From Planctomycetaceae bacterium (lineage in GTDB: Bacteria > Planctomycetota > Planctomycetia > Planctomycetales > Planctomycetaceae): a DNA stretch of 64,000 nucleotides. The notes beneath the pieces were generated by a model. It searched no databases and was not told where the DNA came from. It saw only the letters and a program-made list of their open reading frames with translations. The DNA lies in the NCBI GenBank assembly GCA_020638955.1, contig JACKHO010000002.1:620001-684000 (forward strand). The letters run 5' to 3'. A program made the position numbers and the translations under genes. Below, in pieces: positions 17,801 through 25,901 of this stretch (position 1 is its first letter; every line of letters starts with the position of its first letter).

Positions 17801-18496
17801 GTGAACGGCAACAGCGTCGAGCATGCCGGCAAAACTGTTTCCAATACGAACTTCGTCATCATCGACGACGGGAGCTTCCGTTGTGGCGCCACCCATGTCC
17901 CACACACCGTCGGTTTTTACTCCATCGACGTAGCCCCGGACTGACTTGGGATCACCAAACTTGTACGTCACTGCGACGTGATGCCATCCCGTCGAAATGG
18001 GGAAACCGGTTTCAGACGTCCAGCGGTGCCAGTGACGATCACCCGCTGCCAGTTTCGTGGCGAACAGAAAACTGAGGTGGAAATTGGCATTCTGCCGCAC
18101 CAGGCGCAGTGCCCAGTTTTGATTGTCGCGGCTGAATTTCGGTGAACCGGTTCGACCCTTGCCAATAATGTACCGGGGAGATGCATCATTAATGTCGCCG
18201 GGGTTCACCCAGGCTTCGATGGTAATGGCGTCCCCGTTGGTGAAATCGAAGGAGCTTTCGGGACCGGCGTCTTCGAGAGACAAATAGGCTCCGGAATCGA
18301 GCTTGATGGCGTTGTTGCTCTCGGCCATATCCGGAAATTCTGGCGCCCGAGGTCCAGCTTGGTCGCGCTGGAGATTTCCATGAACCTGAACAGCCGTGGT
18401 CTCTTCATTGTCGAAATCGAGACTCAAGGCAGGAGCGTCGCCAGCCTGGGCGGCAACAAGACTCAGAACAACAGCGGTCGAAGAGAGTGCAAACAT
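14801..18496 (-). CDS. LamG-PSCyt1-DUF1549-DUF1553 giant secreted protein
   Basis: 1231-residue exported protein. After a signal peptide (MFALSSTAVVLSLVAAQA), residues about 25-245 are a LamG/concanavalin-like beta-sandwich (ITIEAWVNPGD, GWHHVAVTY, GYVDG, VRIGNSFAGMLDAVAVH). A linker with charged coiled-coil character follows to about residue 550. Then comes the planctomycete cytochrome C domain PSCyt1 with one c-type haem site (NCFRCHGEKDKGG; MPP as the likely axial Met region), DUF1549 (RRVYLDTVGVPPTVAEIREG, FADHWMTFWLDLL), a second CxxCH (CARCHD) within it, and DUF1553 (FSHVIANRIWKQLIGAGMVEP ... LILTSETYQREAS). Paired with the DUF1501 gene 53 bp downstream. Such proteins are proposed to take part in polysaccharide breakdown or electron transfer outside the cytoplasm; none is characterised to my knowledge. 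Confidence 0.9.
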   Translation of the reverse strand: MFALSSTAVVLSLVAAQAGDAPALSLDFDNEETTAVQVHGNLQRDQAGPRAPEFPDMAESNNAIKLDSGAYLSLEDAGPESSFDFTNGDAITIEAWVNPGDINDASPRYIIGKGRTGSPKFSRDNQNWALRLVRQNANFHLSFLFATKLAAGDRHWHRWTSETGFPISTGWHHVAVTYKFGDPKSVRGYVDGVKTDGVWDMGGATTEAPVVDDDEVRIGNSFAGMLDAVAVHRAALDDKTLTARFNRLGGPRVAVLQPEVMPDVADIPAGQVVFQICEGLPTHDRWLYEGEAWPAESIRWSGEAFLLPRLPLHYDDWGIRSAWSAPLLLRMVADVDLQEGEYEFLIRSRAMSRLWVDGQLVTKTDADKRRPPDGEEPVTPVPEPLKPGMRLPSYHQLESTGIVKLAAKSAANGASESSNSRRVVFEVVVGANGQRTETGEICVAVQSSDGTMFNLLVPSGSKQTLPLTDAAVEPVLARIEETLSRDEDRRRKAAAASRNEFWQRRHDLARQWVEAQTVPNVPKVASVQSPVDAFVTAKIEQALAASSGNQIEAAAQFHSEVLPILRENCFRCHGEKDKGGLRLNSREAALKSGESEVPAVVPGDLDASELIARIKTDDEFSRMPPTEDGLSKEQVAILENWVKSGAAWPAPPIKKEDVAFSPVVNDEAFLRRVYLDTVGVPPTVAEIREGRSASREEVIDRLLNDERFADHWMTFWLDLLAENPSLLNASLNSTGPFRWFIYDSLRDHKPLDQMVTELLLMRGSSAEGGSAGFGLAGENDAPFAAKGHIVASAFLGIELQCARCHDSPYHSTTQRDLYSLAAMFERKSVTVPATSRVPAAFFEKNKGREALIRATLSPDEPVAPEWPFAAVTGAEDGPDVDVLLTNPKDTRERLAALITAPQNQRFSHVIANRIWKQLIGAGMVEPVHDWEGNPPSHPELLDWLAAQLVANDYDLRHVVRLILTSETYQREASGMNLAATPEMRFFNAPERRRLTAEQVVDSLHAATGKPFDVEELTFVHDGRRPLGSRLTLGTPTRAWMFGDLKNERDRPSLSLPKARAIADVLEAFGWTGARQMPITLRESDPNVLQPGVLSNGILSVNLTRASWQSELSELAINAESSEALVNELFLRFLGRAPRPEERIEFDAALGAGFDTRLMPADSIVPPSDLPELPLVTWFNHLRPRANEIQLEHEQRVRSGPPVDPRLEPQWREAYEDVVWSLINHREFVWMP

Positions 18497-18610
18497 GTGA
18501 CGTCTTCAACAATGGGGTGAACAGTAATTGTTTCGCGAAACGAGGTGGGAGGACAGGGTGCTTCGCGAGGACGGATGGGATTTCTCCCACTGAAACTCTC
18601 AGACGCGTTT

Positions 18611-20059
18611 TCACGCATCACTCATGATTTCTTCGTACACCCGACCTTCATTCTGGTCGATGCGTTCCATACGACCTTTGTGAAGGTACACGAGTTTCTT
18701 ATGGTCGAGCCCTAACAGGGCCAGAACAGTGGAGTGAATGTCATGCACGTGGAGTCGGTCTTCGATGGCATGCAGGCCCACTTCATCAGTGGCTCCGAAA
18801 GTCTGGCCAGCGCGAACACCGCCACCCGCCATCCACATGCTGAATCCCGTAGGATTGTGGTCGCGACCATCTCCTTTTTCGCTCATCGGAGTGCGACCAA
18901 ACTCACCGCCCCAAATGACGAGCGTTTGATCGAGTAAACCCCGTTGCTTGAGGTCGGTCAGCAAGCCAGCCACCGGTTTATCCATTCCGCGGCACATGGT
19001 CGTGTGGTTCGCTTCAATCCCTTTGTGTGCATCCCACTTGCTGCCCGCGCCGTGATAGCACTGCACGAATCGCACCCCACGTTCGACGAACCGCCGAGCA
19101 AGCAGACAGTTGCGTCCGTACGACTCGGTGTCCTTGTCGTCCATTCCGTAGAGCTTTTGTGTTTCTTCAGTCTCTTGCGAAAGGTCAACCGCTTCCGGCG
19201 CGTGTGCCTGCATTTGATAGGCGAGTTCATAACTGCGAATGCGGGCATCCAGCTCGGAATTGTCCTGCCGCGTTTCGGCATGGTGCTGATTAACCTGCTT
19301 GAGGAAGTCGAGCGTGAGCCTTTGCTGTTGCTGATTCACAGTTTCCGGTCGGGTTAAGTTCAGGAAGGGCTGACCTTCCACCTGCATGGCTGTCCCCTGA
19401 TAGAGCGCCGGCATGAATCCCGCACCCCAGTTCCGAGGACCGTTCACGACAGTTCCCTTGCGATCCTGCATGACCACAAACGCGGGAAGGTTTTCATTCG
19501 GTGTGCCGAGTCCATACGTCACCCACGCACCGAGAGACGGACGACCAGCGAACTGCGTGCCCGTATTCATTTGGCACACGCCACCAGAGTGGTTGATACC
19601 GTTGGTCCAGACTGAACGGACGACGGCAATGTCGTCGGCATGTTCAGCGATGTTGGGTATCCAGTCAGAGAACCACTGGCCGCTCTCGCCGTACTGTTTC
19701 CACTTGCGTTGATCAGCGAGAACGGGTGAGTCGAATTCACCCATCGCTGTAATGATGCGACCAAAACTCTCCGGCAGTGGTTTTCCGGCCAGCTTCTTAA
19801 GAGCGGGTTTGGGGTCGGTTAAATCGAGGTGTGAAGGCCCTCCTTCCATGAACAGGAAAATCACACTTCGTGCCTGCGCGACTCGATGCATGAGCTTGGC
19901 GGCCAATGGCGAAGGCGCTGCTTCTGCCGCGGTGGCGTTTTCTCCAAGCAATCCCGCCAGCGCGAGTGCTCCGAATCCTCCACCGGCGGTCAGCAGCATG
20001 TCGCGTCGGGACAGGTGACTGCTGAGAGGTGTCTGCTGTCGTCTGAAGTTAGTCGACAT
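18611..20059 (-). CDS. DUF1501 family Tat-exported protein
   Basis: Second DUF1501 protein, 482 residues. The start MSTNFRRQQTPLSSHLSRRDMLLTAGGGFGALALAGLL places the twin-arginine motif SRRDML inside a long n-region. Family blocks: ARSVIFLFMEGGPSHLDLTDPKPAL, IAVVRSVWTNGINHSGGVCQMNTGT, LARRFVERGVRFVQCYHG, TLVIWGGEFGRTPMSEKGDGRDHNP, and the end MERIDQNEGRVYEEI. It overlaps the end of the 1048-residue DUF1553 gene by 11 bp, strong evidence of co-transcription and coupled translation. It is the longer subtype of DUF1501, typically the one paired with PSCyt1 proteins; the first copy (13449-14747) belongs to a shorter subtype. Confidence 0.93.
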   Translation of the reverse strand: MSTNFRRQQTPLSSHLSRRDMLLTAGGGFGALALAGLLGENATAAEAAPSPLAAKLMHRVAQARSVIFLFMEGGPSHLDLTDPKPALKKLAGKPLPESFGRIITAMGEFDSPVLADQRKWKQYGESGQWFSDWIPNIAEHADDIAVVRSVWTNGINHSGGVCQMNTGTQFAGRPSLGAWVTYGLGTPNENLPAFVVMQDRKGTVVNGPRNWGAGFMPALYQGTAMQVEGQPFLNLTRPETVNQQQQRLTLDFLKQVNQHHAETRQDNSELDARIRSYELAYQMQAHAPEAVDLSQETEETQKLYGMDDKDTESYGRNCLLARRFVERGVRFVQCYHGAGSKWDAHKGIEANHTTMCRGMDKPVAGLLTDLKQRGLLDQTLVIWGGEFGRTPMSEKGDGRDHNPTGFSMWMAGGGVRAGQTFGATDEVGLHAIEDRLHVHDIHSTVLALLGLDHKKLVYLHKGRMERIDQNEGRVYEEIMSDA

Positions 20060-23000
20060 AAATCATCTCATTGGAATTGAGGAGCGCGTGCAGCAAGGCA
20101 ATTCTGGCACGCTGCTGTGGCGTGCGAACTGCCGTGCCTGTGGTCTCCAGGGAGGCGTGATGGTTGTGGGGGGAGACGTCGTGGCCGGGATGGCTATCGT
20201 CGACGAACCTGCTGTCGAATAGCAGTTGACTGCTGTCCGCCGCGGCGAGTTGTTCATCAGACAATGCGGCATTGTGCAGACGCACATTATGGATGAGTCC
20301 GTCCCACAAATGTGATCCCGCACGACCGCCGAAATCAACGGGTCGCTTGGATCGAATATCGCTCTTGGCCTGATGTTTTACATGAGCCTTCTGCATTTCG
20401 GCATCGGGAGTTGACAGGTCTTTCAGATAGAACGTAATTCCAGACTCGGACGTGTCATCCAAATCGACGGACACCGCGACGAAGTACGGCTTGTTGAGTT
20501 CCATCCGCAAGTCCGAGGCAACAACTTCGTACTCGGGCATGCCGTTGCCACGGTCACCCACGAGTTGCAGGATGACATTCATTGGCTTGTACGCACTCTT
20601 GGTCGACGTGACGCCCAACGACCAGCCGGTCTCTTTGGTGTTGCTGTTCCACTGAGCTGCAATCGTTCGAACCGAGGCGTCCGGGTAGAGCGACCGCAAC
20701 ATGACCGTAGCTTCAATCGTCAGATCGCCATTTGGCAACTCGTCGAAATACGGAACCTGAATTTTCGTTTTGTTCTCTGGGACGAGATTTACTCCCAACA
20801 TTCCATTCGGCATTTCGGCCAACACGCTGGGACGCTTCTCCTCTGGCGTGGCGGACTCGTAAATGGACAGGAACTCTTTCGCCCCCGCCAATTCCAGGTC
20901 GGAGCCATCCCGGAAGTAGAGTTGTCGATACGCTTTGGCAATGAAGTCGTCATCACTATACGACTGCAGACGTCCATACATGGAAACCGCCCGAGCGCCG
21001 GACCAGTCATTGTTGAGCAACATGAGTGCCTGAGTCGGCGACGTTGTCTGGTGACGCTGTCCCTGACTGCGAATTCGGTCGGGGAAGTCAAACAGGCCGA
21101 GTTGCGGATCGGGCGTGTTTCGGCGCACGGTGCGGTACAGCGCGCGTTTTTGACTGCCGAGTTCACCGCTCGAAACCAGCATGGCATCGACAATTTCTTC
21201 CCCGGACAATCGTTTGGGATTCATCCGCCACAGCAGAATGTTGGTGGGATCGGACTTCCGCAGTTCGTCGGTCAATGGCCGATCAGAAACCTGTTGCCAT
21301 GTGGCCGATGACAGAATGCGGCGGTGCAGCTTCTTAATGCTCCAGCCGTCTTCCATGAAGCGTGTCGTCAACCAGTCCAGCAATTCCGGATGCGAGGGCG
21401 GCGTTCCCAAATGACCGAAGTCATTCACGGTATCCACCAGTCCACGGCCAAAATGCTGAGCCCAAATGCGATTCACAATAACGCGGGCCGTCAACGGATT
21501 GTTTCGATCAGTCAACCACTTCGCCAGTGCTGTGCGACGACCAGTTGACTGCAATGCTTCCGGCGGCGGCACAATGGTCGCGGGAGTTGCGTCAATGATA
21601 TCGGGGAATCCGGGAACAACTGCGTTGCCACTCGAATCATCCAGGATGTAAGTCGGCGGTGCTTCGGGACCGACATCGCTCGCCAGGAACTTCAGCGTCG
21701 GCAGTGGCTGCGGCTTGAGTGAATCGAATTCCGCCAGTTTCTTAAGCAATTCCTGACGTTCCGCTTCCGTTTCTTCGTCGAGCCACTCCGCCAGCTTGTC
21801 GGGATGCATGTCGAACTGACGTCCGGCCATCGAGGCAATTTGCTGTTCGTACGGTGAACGGTCGCATTCCCGCTTGTCGATCATGGCCCGAATTTCCGGA
21901 ACGAACTTCGCCACTCCTTCACGCGTGGAATGCTTGAGCAGCACCTGGTGTTCAATTTCATGCAGCCGTTGGCGAATGGAGTCGGTTGCCGCTTCCCAAG
22001 CCTTCTGTTGCTGATAGTGCTCGGTCCGCGTTGCCACGTCGGCCAATGGCATTTCTGCACGTGGATGCAGCGGCGCGAAAAACGACAACAGTTCGTAGTA
22101 GTCCTTCTGCAACAACGGATCAAATTTGTGGTCGTGGCAACGGGCACACTTGAAACTGAGCCCCATGAAAACGTCTGTGGTCGTCTCGGTGACGTCGCTC
22201 AGGATTTCCGCCCATTGACCTTCGACGTCGCGCTGATTCCATTCATAAATCCAGTGGCGGAGATACATCGTGGCGATGACGGCATCGCGGTTGCCGGGAT
22301 CAATTTCATCACCGGCCAATTGTTCCATAACAAAGCGGTCGTACGGCTTGTCTTGATTGAACGAACGGACGACATAATCGCGGTACTGCGCGGCGTCGGG
22401 ACGTGCATGGTCGGCGTTGTATCCGTCGGAGTCGGCATAGCGCACCAAATCGAGCCAGTACTTGGCCTGATTCTCTCCGTAAGCAGGATCGTTCAATAGC
22501 TGATCGATCAACTCAGCCGAGAGAGGCTCAGCGGCACCCGTTTCGGTTTGCGACAATAAAGCAGCATGGTCTTCGGGATTTGGTGGCAGTCCGGTGAGTG
22601 TGAAATGAACCCGCCGGGTCAACACGCGCGGGCTCGCCGATTCACTCGGCGTGAGGCCTGCCTCGGCGAGTCGTTTGAAAATGAAATGATCAATTTCATT
22701 CTTGCACCATCCGCTATCATTCACTTCGGGCACAGGAGCATCGACGACTGGCTGAATGCACCACCAGTTGCGATCTTCTTCTGTAAGGGTCGATACGGGT
22801 CGCAGCACTTCCGTGTTGGGCCAAGGGGCGCCGGCGGTAATCCAGGCTTCAATGCCGGCCACCAGTTTGTCTTCCAACTGTCCGCTCGGTGGCATTTCGA
22901 AGGACTCATAGCGAAGTGCTTCGAGCAGCAGACTTTCCTCAGGTTTTCCTGGAACGACTGCTGGGCCCGACTCACCGCCGCGCAGCAACTCTTCCAGTTT

Positions 23001-23195
23001 CGTCAGCCGCAGTGCTCCTTCCTGCTTGGCATCGCCGTGACATTTAATGCAGTGCGTCACCAGCACGGGACGCACGTGGATTTCAAACAGTTCGACCTGC
23101 TGAGCAGTCAATTCTGTCGATTCAGCCTGCACCTTCTGCGGCGTCACGGCAAACGCCGCAACCAATGTAAGGCACACCACACCAAGTTTGTTCAT
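20049..23195 (-). CDS. PSCyt1-DUF1549-DUF1553 secreted protein with inserted LamG domain
   Basis: About 1048 residues from the ATG at 23195 (MNKLGVVCLTLVAAFAVTPQKVQA signal peptide; an ATG seven codons upstream is also possible). PSCyt1 occupies residues about 30-125 with the haem motif CIKCHG and a MPPSG loop; DUF1549 about 145-350 (HFTLTGLPPNPEDH, YWLDLVRYADSDGYNADHARPDA, FKCARCHDHKFDP with a second CxxCH); DUF1553 about 545-800 (TARVIVNRIWAQHFGRGLVDTVNDFG, LHRRILSSATWQQ). A LamG-type sandwich (about 810-1010: DLTIEATVMLRSLYPDAS ... DGLIHNVRLHNAALSDEQL) is inserted before the last DUF1553 helix, which resumes as ALLHALLNSNEMIYVD. The DUF1501 partner overlaps its 3' end by 11 bp. Confidence 0.92.
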   Translation of the reverse strand: MNKLGVVCLTLVAAFAVTPQKVQAESTELTAQQVELFEIHVRPVLVTHCIKCHGDAKQEGALRLTKLEELLRGGESGPAVVPGKPEESLLLEALRYESFEMPPSGQLEDKLVAGIEAWITAGAPWPNTEVLRPVSTLTEEDRNWWCIQPVVDAPVPEVNDSGWCKNEIDHFIFKRLAEAGLTPSESASPRVLTRRVHFTLTGLPPNPEDHAALLSQTETGAAEPLSAELIDQLLNDPAYGENQAKYWLDLVRYADSDGYNADHARPDAAQYRDYVVRSFNQDKPYDRFVMEQLAGDEIDPGNRDAVIATMYLRHWIYEWNQRDVEGQWAEILSDVTETTTDVFMGLSFKCARCHDHKFDPLLQKDYYELLSFFAPLHPRAEMPLADVATRTEHYQQQKAWEAATDSIRQRLHEIEHQVLLKHSTREGVAKFVPEIRAMIDKRECDRSPYEQQIASMAGRQFDMHPDKLAEWLDEETEAERQELLKKLAEFDSLKPQPLPTLKFLASDVGPEAPPTYILDDSSGNAVVPGFPDIIDATPATIVPPPEALQSTGRRTALAKWLTDRNNPLTARVIVNRIWAQHFGRGLVDTVNDFGHLGTPPSHPELLDWLTTRFMEDGWSIKKLHRRILSSATWQQVSDRPLTDELRKSDPTNILLWRMNPKRLSGEEIVDAMLVSSGELGSQKRALYRTVRRNTPDPQLGLFDFPDRIRSQGQRHQTTSPTQALMLLNNDWSGARAVSMYGRLQSYSDDDFIAKAYRQLYFRDGSDLELAGAKEFLSIYESATPEEKRPSVLAEMPNGMLGVNLVPENKTKIQVPYFDELPNGDLTIEATVMLRSLYPDASVRTIAAQWNSNTKETGWSLGVTSTKSAYKPMNVILQLVGDRGNGMPEYEVVASDLRMELNKPYFVAVSVDLDDTSESGITFYLKDLSTPDAEMQKAHVKHQAKSDIRSKRPVDFGGRAGSHLWDGLIHNVRLHNAALSDEQLAAADSSQLLFDSRFVDDSHPGHDVSPHNHHASLETTGTAVRTPQQRARIALLHALLNSNEMIYVD

Positions 23196-23282
23196 CTGTC
23201 GTCTCAGGGCTCGCATGCTGTTTTGCGCGTCCTTGGTTTCTATATCGTGCTGTGAGATTCATTTCGGACCAAAAAGTCGTCC

Positions 23283-23987
23283 TCATGAAATCCTGACCAT
23301 TGTACTCGGATATTCATGCCAAAGCCTTTGGCATGGCCCGAATTCTCTGAGCAATTGGGCAATTCGCTGTTCCCTTGTCTGACTACGCGAAACGAGAAAC
23401 AAACCTAACCCAATCACTATCAAGAGGATACCAATTCCAAGCTGACTCAGGTAACAGAGGATTGCAGCCATGACGATCAGTAGAACCGCGACAATCCGAC
23501 CGCTGTTCCAGAAGCGGGTTCTCAGTTTTTCGCAGCAATGTGTGCACATCGGCACATCTAATGGGATGAGCGACGTGCGGCCCCGATATTCCGGCCGTTG
23601 ATTCGAATTGCCGCGCAAAATGACCAGCAATCCCAAAGGGAGCATCATAATTGCAATGAGGAGTCGCAGAATCCAGATCATGACATTCTGTGTGAATCCT
23701 GCATCCTCCATCCAGGTTTGCTCATAGACGAGGCTCAACTTGAGAACGCGGGTTGTGTCCTCGTCACAGGCCAGGCACTCTGTTCCAAACAACTCGCCTG
23801 ACTCCGAAGCCTTCTGGATTTTCTGCGGCAGGCTGAGAGGAGTGTCGGTTTCGCCAGCCAGTTTTCTCAATGCGACCGATGATGGGATGGTCACGCTCTG
23901 GCCGCACTGGCACTCCCGTTTTGTTCCCGCGTGCCACAGTTCAACAGCGTGAACAGCACCGCAACGACAAGCGACTTTGTATGGCAT
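23283..23987 (-). CDS. Zinc-ribbon membrane protein, unknown function
   Basis: Protein of 234 residues from the ATG at 23987. The first 30 residues form a cysteine-based metal site: MPYKVACRCGAVHAVELW, then ECQCG (CxCG...CxCG), followed by a second pair CLAC and a third CTHC near the membrane segments. Two hydrophobic regions are seen (about residues 100-125 and 165-200, the latter probably two helices or a hairpin), with a soluble cytosolic C-terminus. The layout (N-terminal rubredoxin-like knuckle plus paired CxxC around membrane helices) is common in planctomycete unknowns. No catalytic motif is visible. It sits alone, with the next start to its left 88 bp away. Confidence 0.6.
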   Translation of the reverse strand: MPYKVACRCGAVHAVELWHAGTKRECQCGQSVTIPSSVALRKLAGETDTPLSLPQKIQKASESGELFGTECLACDEDTTRVLKLSLVYEQTWMEDAGFTQNVMIWILRLLIAIMMLPLGLLVILRGNSNQRPEYRGRTSLIPLDVPMCTHCCEKLRTRFWNSGRIVAVLLIVMAAILCYLSQLGIGILLIVIGLGLFLVSRSQTREQRIAQLLREFGPCQRLWHEYPSTMVRIS

Positions 23988-24203
23988 GGCTTGGTGATTA
24001 AAACGTGTTCGTATCGCGTTTAACGTACGTGTCAATGAGTGGGATAGAATCTAGTTGGTTTCCTCGCTCTTGAAAACACATCCAACTCTGTACATGTGTG
24101 GCGGCCGACGGTAGACTCCTGTATCGCTGCCATGCAGCATTTGGGCTCTGTACTAGGGTTGTCAGGGTCTTTCTTTAGGGTTTTCTTCTCAGGGAGAAGT
24201 TCA

Positions 24204-24578
24204 ATGCGACGTGTTGTTTCACTTGCACTCATTGCCGTTTTGTCGCTCACCGTATTCCAGTTGCTCAACGCGCAGGAGAAAAACGGGGCTGCTGAAGTCA
24301 AAGAACGTCGTGGTCCGTTGCCGGCCATGTACGGCCAGTTGGGCATGAGCGATGAGCAAAAGGAACAGGCCTACGACGTCATGGCCAAGTACGACGCCGA
24401 AATCGACAGACTCAAGGAAGAAATGAAGCTGCTGCTGGCTGAACGGAACAAAGGAATTCAAGCACTGCTCACCGATGGTCAAAAGCTGCGTCTCAAGGAA
24501 CTTCAGGCTGCGGCCCGCAAGAAAGCCGGGGTGAAAGAGTCAGCGAACGACGATGCCCCCGCTGCGCCTGCGGAATAG
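24204..24578 (+). CDS. Small charged periplasmic protein (Spy/LTXXQ-like)
   Basis: 124-residue exported helical protein. The ATG at 24204 is supported by a good ribosome site (AGGGAGAAG, 24191-24199) and a signal peptide MRRVVSLALIAVLSLTVFQLLNAQ. The mature part is one long charged helix pair with the phrase LGMSDEQKEQAYDVMAKYDAEIDRLKEEMKLLLAERNKG, then LLTDGQKLRLKELQ, the L-T-x-x-Q-like repeat of Spy/CpxP periplasmic chaperones; the tail is acidic and Ala/Pro-rich. Spy-like proteins buffer misfolded protein or metal stress; assignment here is by pattern only and modest. Stands alone between divergent and downstream genes. Confidence 0.6.
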   Translation: MRRVVSLALIAVLSLTVFQLLNAQEKNGAAEVKERRGPLPAMYGQLGMSDEQKEQAYDVMAKYDAEIDRLKEEMKLLLAERNKGIQALLTDGQKLRLKELQAAARKKAGVKESANDDAPAAPAE

Positions 24579-24743
24579 TCATTCGGCAGATTCCCGAAAT
24601 CCGCGGTCTCGACTCTCTCGAAGTTCGGAGGACGTCGCTGTAAACTCGAATTCTGTCACGATTTTGTGAAATCGGACGCACGAATTGCGGTTGTATTTCA
24701 ACGGTGAAACAGCAACCGCTTCCAGAGTTCAGGTTTTTCAGCG

Positions 24744-25874
24744 ATGTCTACTCCCAATTTGGCAACAATTGAGTCGAAAGTTCTGGCCAACGAGCGTCTT
24801 ACGTTCGACGAGGGTGTGTTTCTCGATGAGCAGGTCGATTTGCTCACCCTCGGTCGGCTGGCGAATTTGGTGCGCACGCGTCGCCACGGGAACGTGGCCT
24901 ACTACAACACCAACATCCACCTGAACCCGACAAATGTCTGTGTTTATCGGTGCAGATTCTGTGCATTCCGGTCGGACCTGAAGTCAGAGAAGTCCTACGT
25001 CTTCTCAGATGACATGATTCGCGAACGCGTTCTGGAAGCGAAGGCGAGCGGGGCGACAGAAATCCATGTTGTCGGTGGTCTGCACCACCAGAAGAAGTTT
25101 GACTGGTACGTGAACGTCGTTCGTGTCATTCACGAAACATGGCCAGACATTCACATCAAGGGCTGGACCGGTGTCGAAATCAACTGGTTTGCCCACCTGA
25201 CCAAAAAACCGTACGACTGGATTCTGCAACAACTCATCGACGCCGGACTCGGCAGCCTCCCCGGCGGCGGAGCGGAAATTTTCGACGAAGGTGTCCGCAG
25301 CCAGATTTGTGAACACAAAGCGGACTCACAGGCCTGGATTGATATTCACCGGGCCGCGCATCAGCTTGGTCTGCGTTCTAACGCCACCATGCTGTACGGA
25401 CATGTCGAAGCAGCGCAGCACCGCATCGACCATTTACTCCGCCTGCGCGATTTGCAGGACGAGACCGGCGGATTCCAGACGTTCATCCCGCTGGCATTTC
25501 ATCCCGAGAATACGGGCATGGACTATCTCAAGAAGCCGACCGGTCATATGGACCTGCGCATGATCGCCCTCTCCCGGCTCATGCTCGACAACTTCGACCA
25601 CATCAAGGCGTACTGGATTATGCTGGGTGAAGAGACGGCACAAATCGCACTCGGCTTCGGTGCCGATGACGTCGATGGCACCGTCGTCCACGAATTGATT
25701 TACCACGACGCCGGTGCGAAAACACCTGAAGGCCTCACGGTTAATGCTCTGCACCGCATGATCCGGGAAGCCGGCTGCGAACCAGTCGAACGCGACACGC
25801 TCTACCGCCGCGTCATCCGTGACGGTGCGAACTGGACCATTGGCGAACCCGTTCCCGTTTCAGTGGGTGTCTGA
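24744..25874 (+). CDS. mqnE: Aminofutalosine synthase MqnE
   Basis: Radical SAM enzyme of the futalosine menaquinone pathway that joins SAM-derived adenosyl radical to chorismate-derived 3-[(1-carboxyvinyl)oxy]benzoate, giving 6-amino-6-deoxyfutalosine. The [4Fe-4S] motif CxxxCxxC is at C66, C70 and C73 (CVYRCRFC). MqnE-specific phrases include EIHVVGGLHHQKKFDWYVNVVRVI, GWTGVEINWFA, SLPGGGAEIF and FQTFIPLAFHPENTGM. Length 376 is normal. MqnC, its radical SAM relative, lacks this pattern. No other mqn gene is adjacent, so the pathway must be dispersed. The ATG at 24744 is reasonable, with no strong ribosome site. Confidence 0.93.
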   Translation: MSTPNLATIESKVLANERLTFDEGVFLDEQVDLLTLGRLANLVRTRRHGNVAYYNTNIHLNPTNVCVYRCRFCAFRSDLKSEKSYVFSDDMIRERVLEAKASGATEIHVVGGLHHQKKFDWYVNVVRVIHETWPDIHIKGWTGVEINWFAHLTKKPYDWILQQLIDAGLGSLPGGGAEIFDEGVRSQICEHKADSQAWIDIHRAAHQLGLRSNATMLYGHVEAAQHRIDHLLRLRDLQDETGGFQTFIPLAFHPENTGMDYLKKPTGHMDLRMIALSRLMLDNFDHIKAYWIMLGEETAQIALGFGADDVDGTVVHELIYHDAGAKTPEGLTVNALHRMIREAGCEPVERDTLYRRVIRDGANWTIGEPVPVSVGV

Positions 25875-25901
25875 TTTCGTCTGGTGAGAGGCCTTTGCGC
25901 A

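Noticed and set aside
20565..21311. Long open frame of 248 codons antisense to the DUF1553 gene
   Set aside because: Fully inside a well-supported gene on the other strand, with no family pattern; long antisense frames are common in GC-rich coding DNA.
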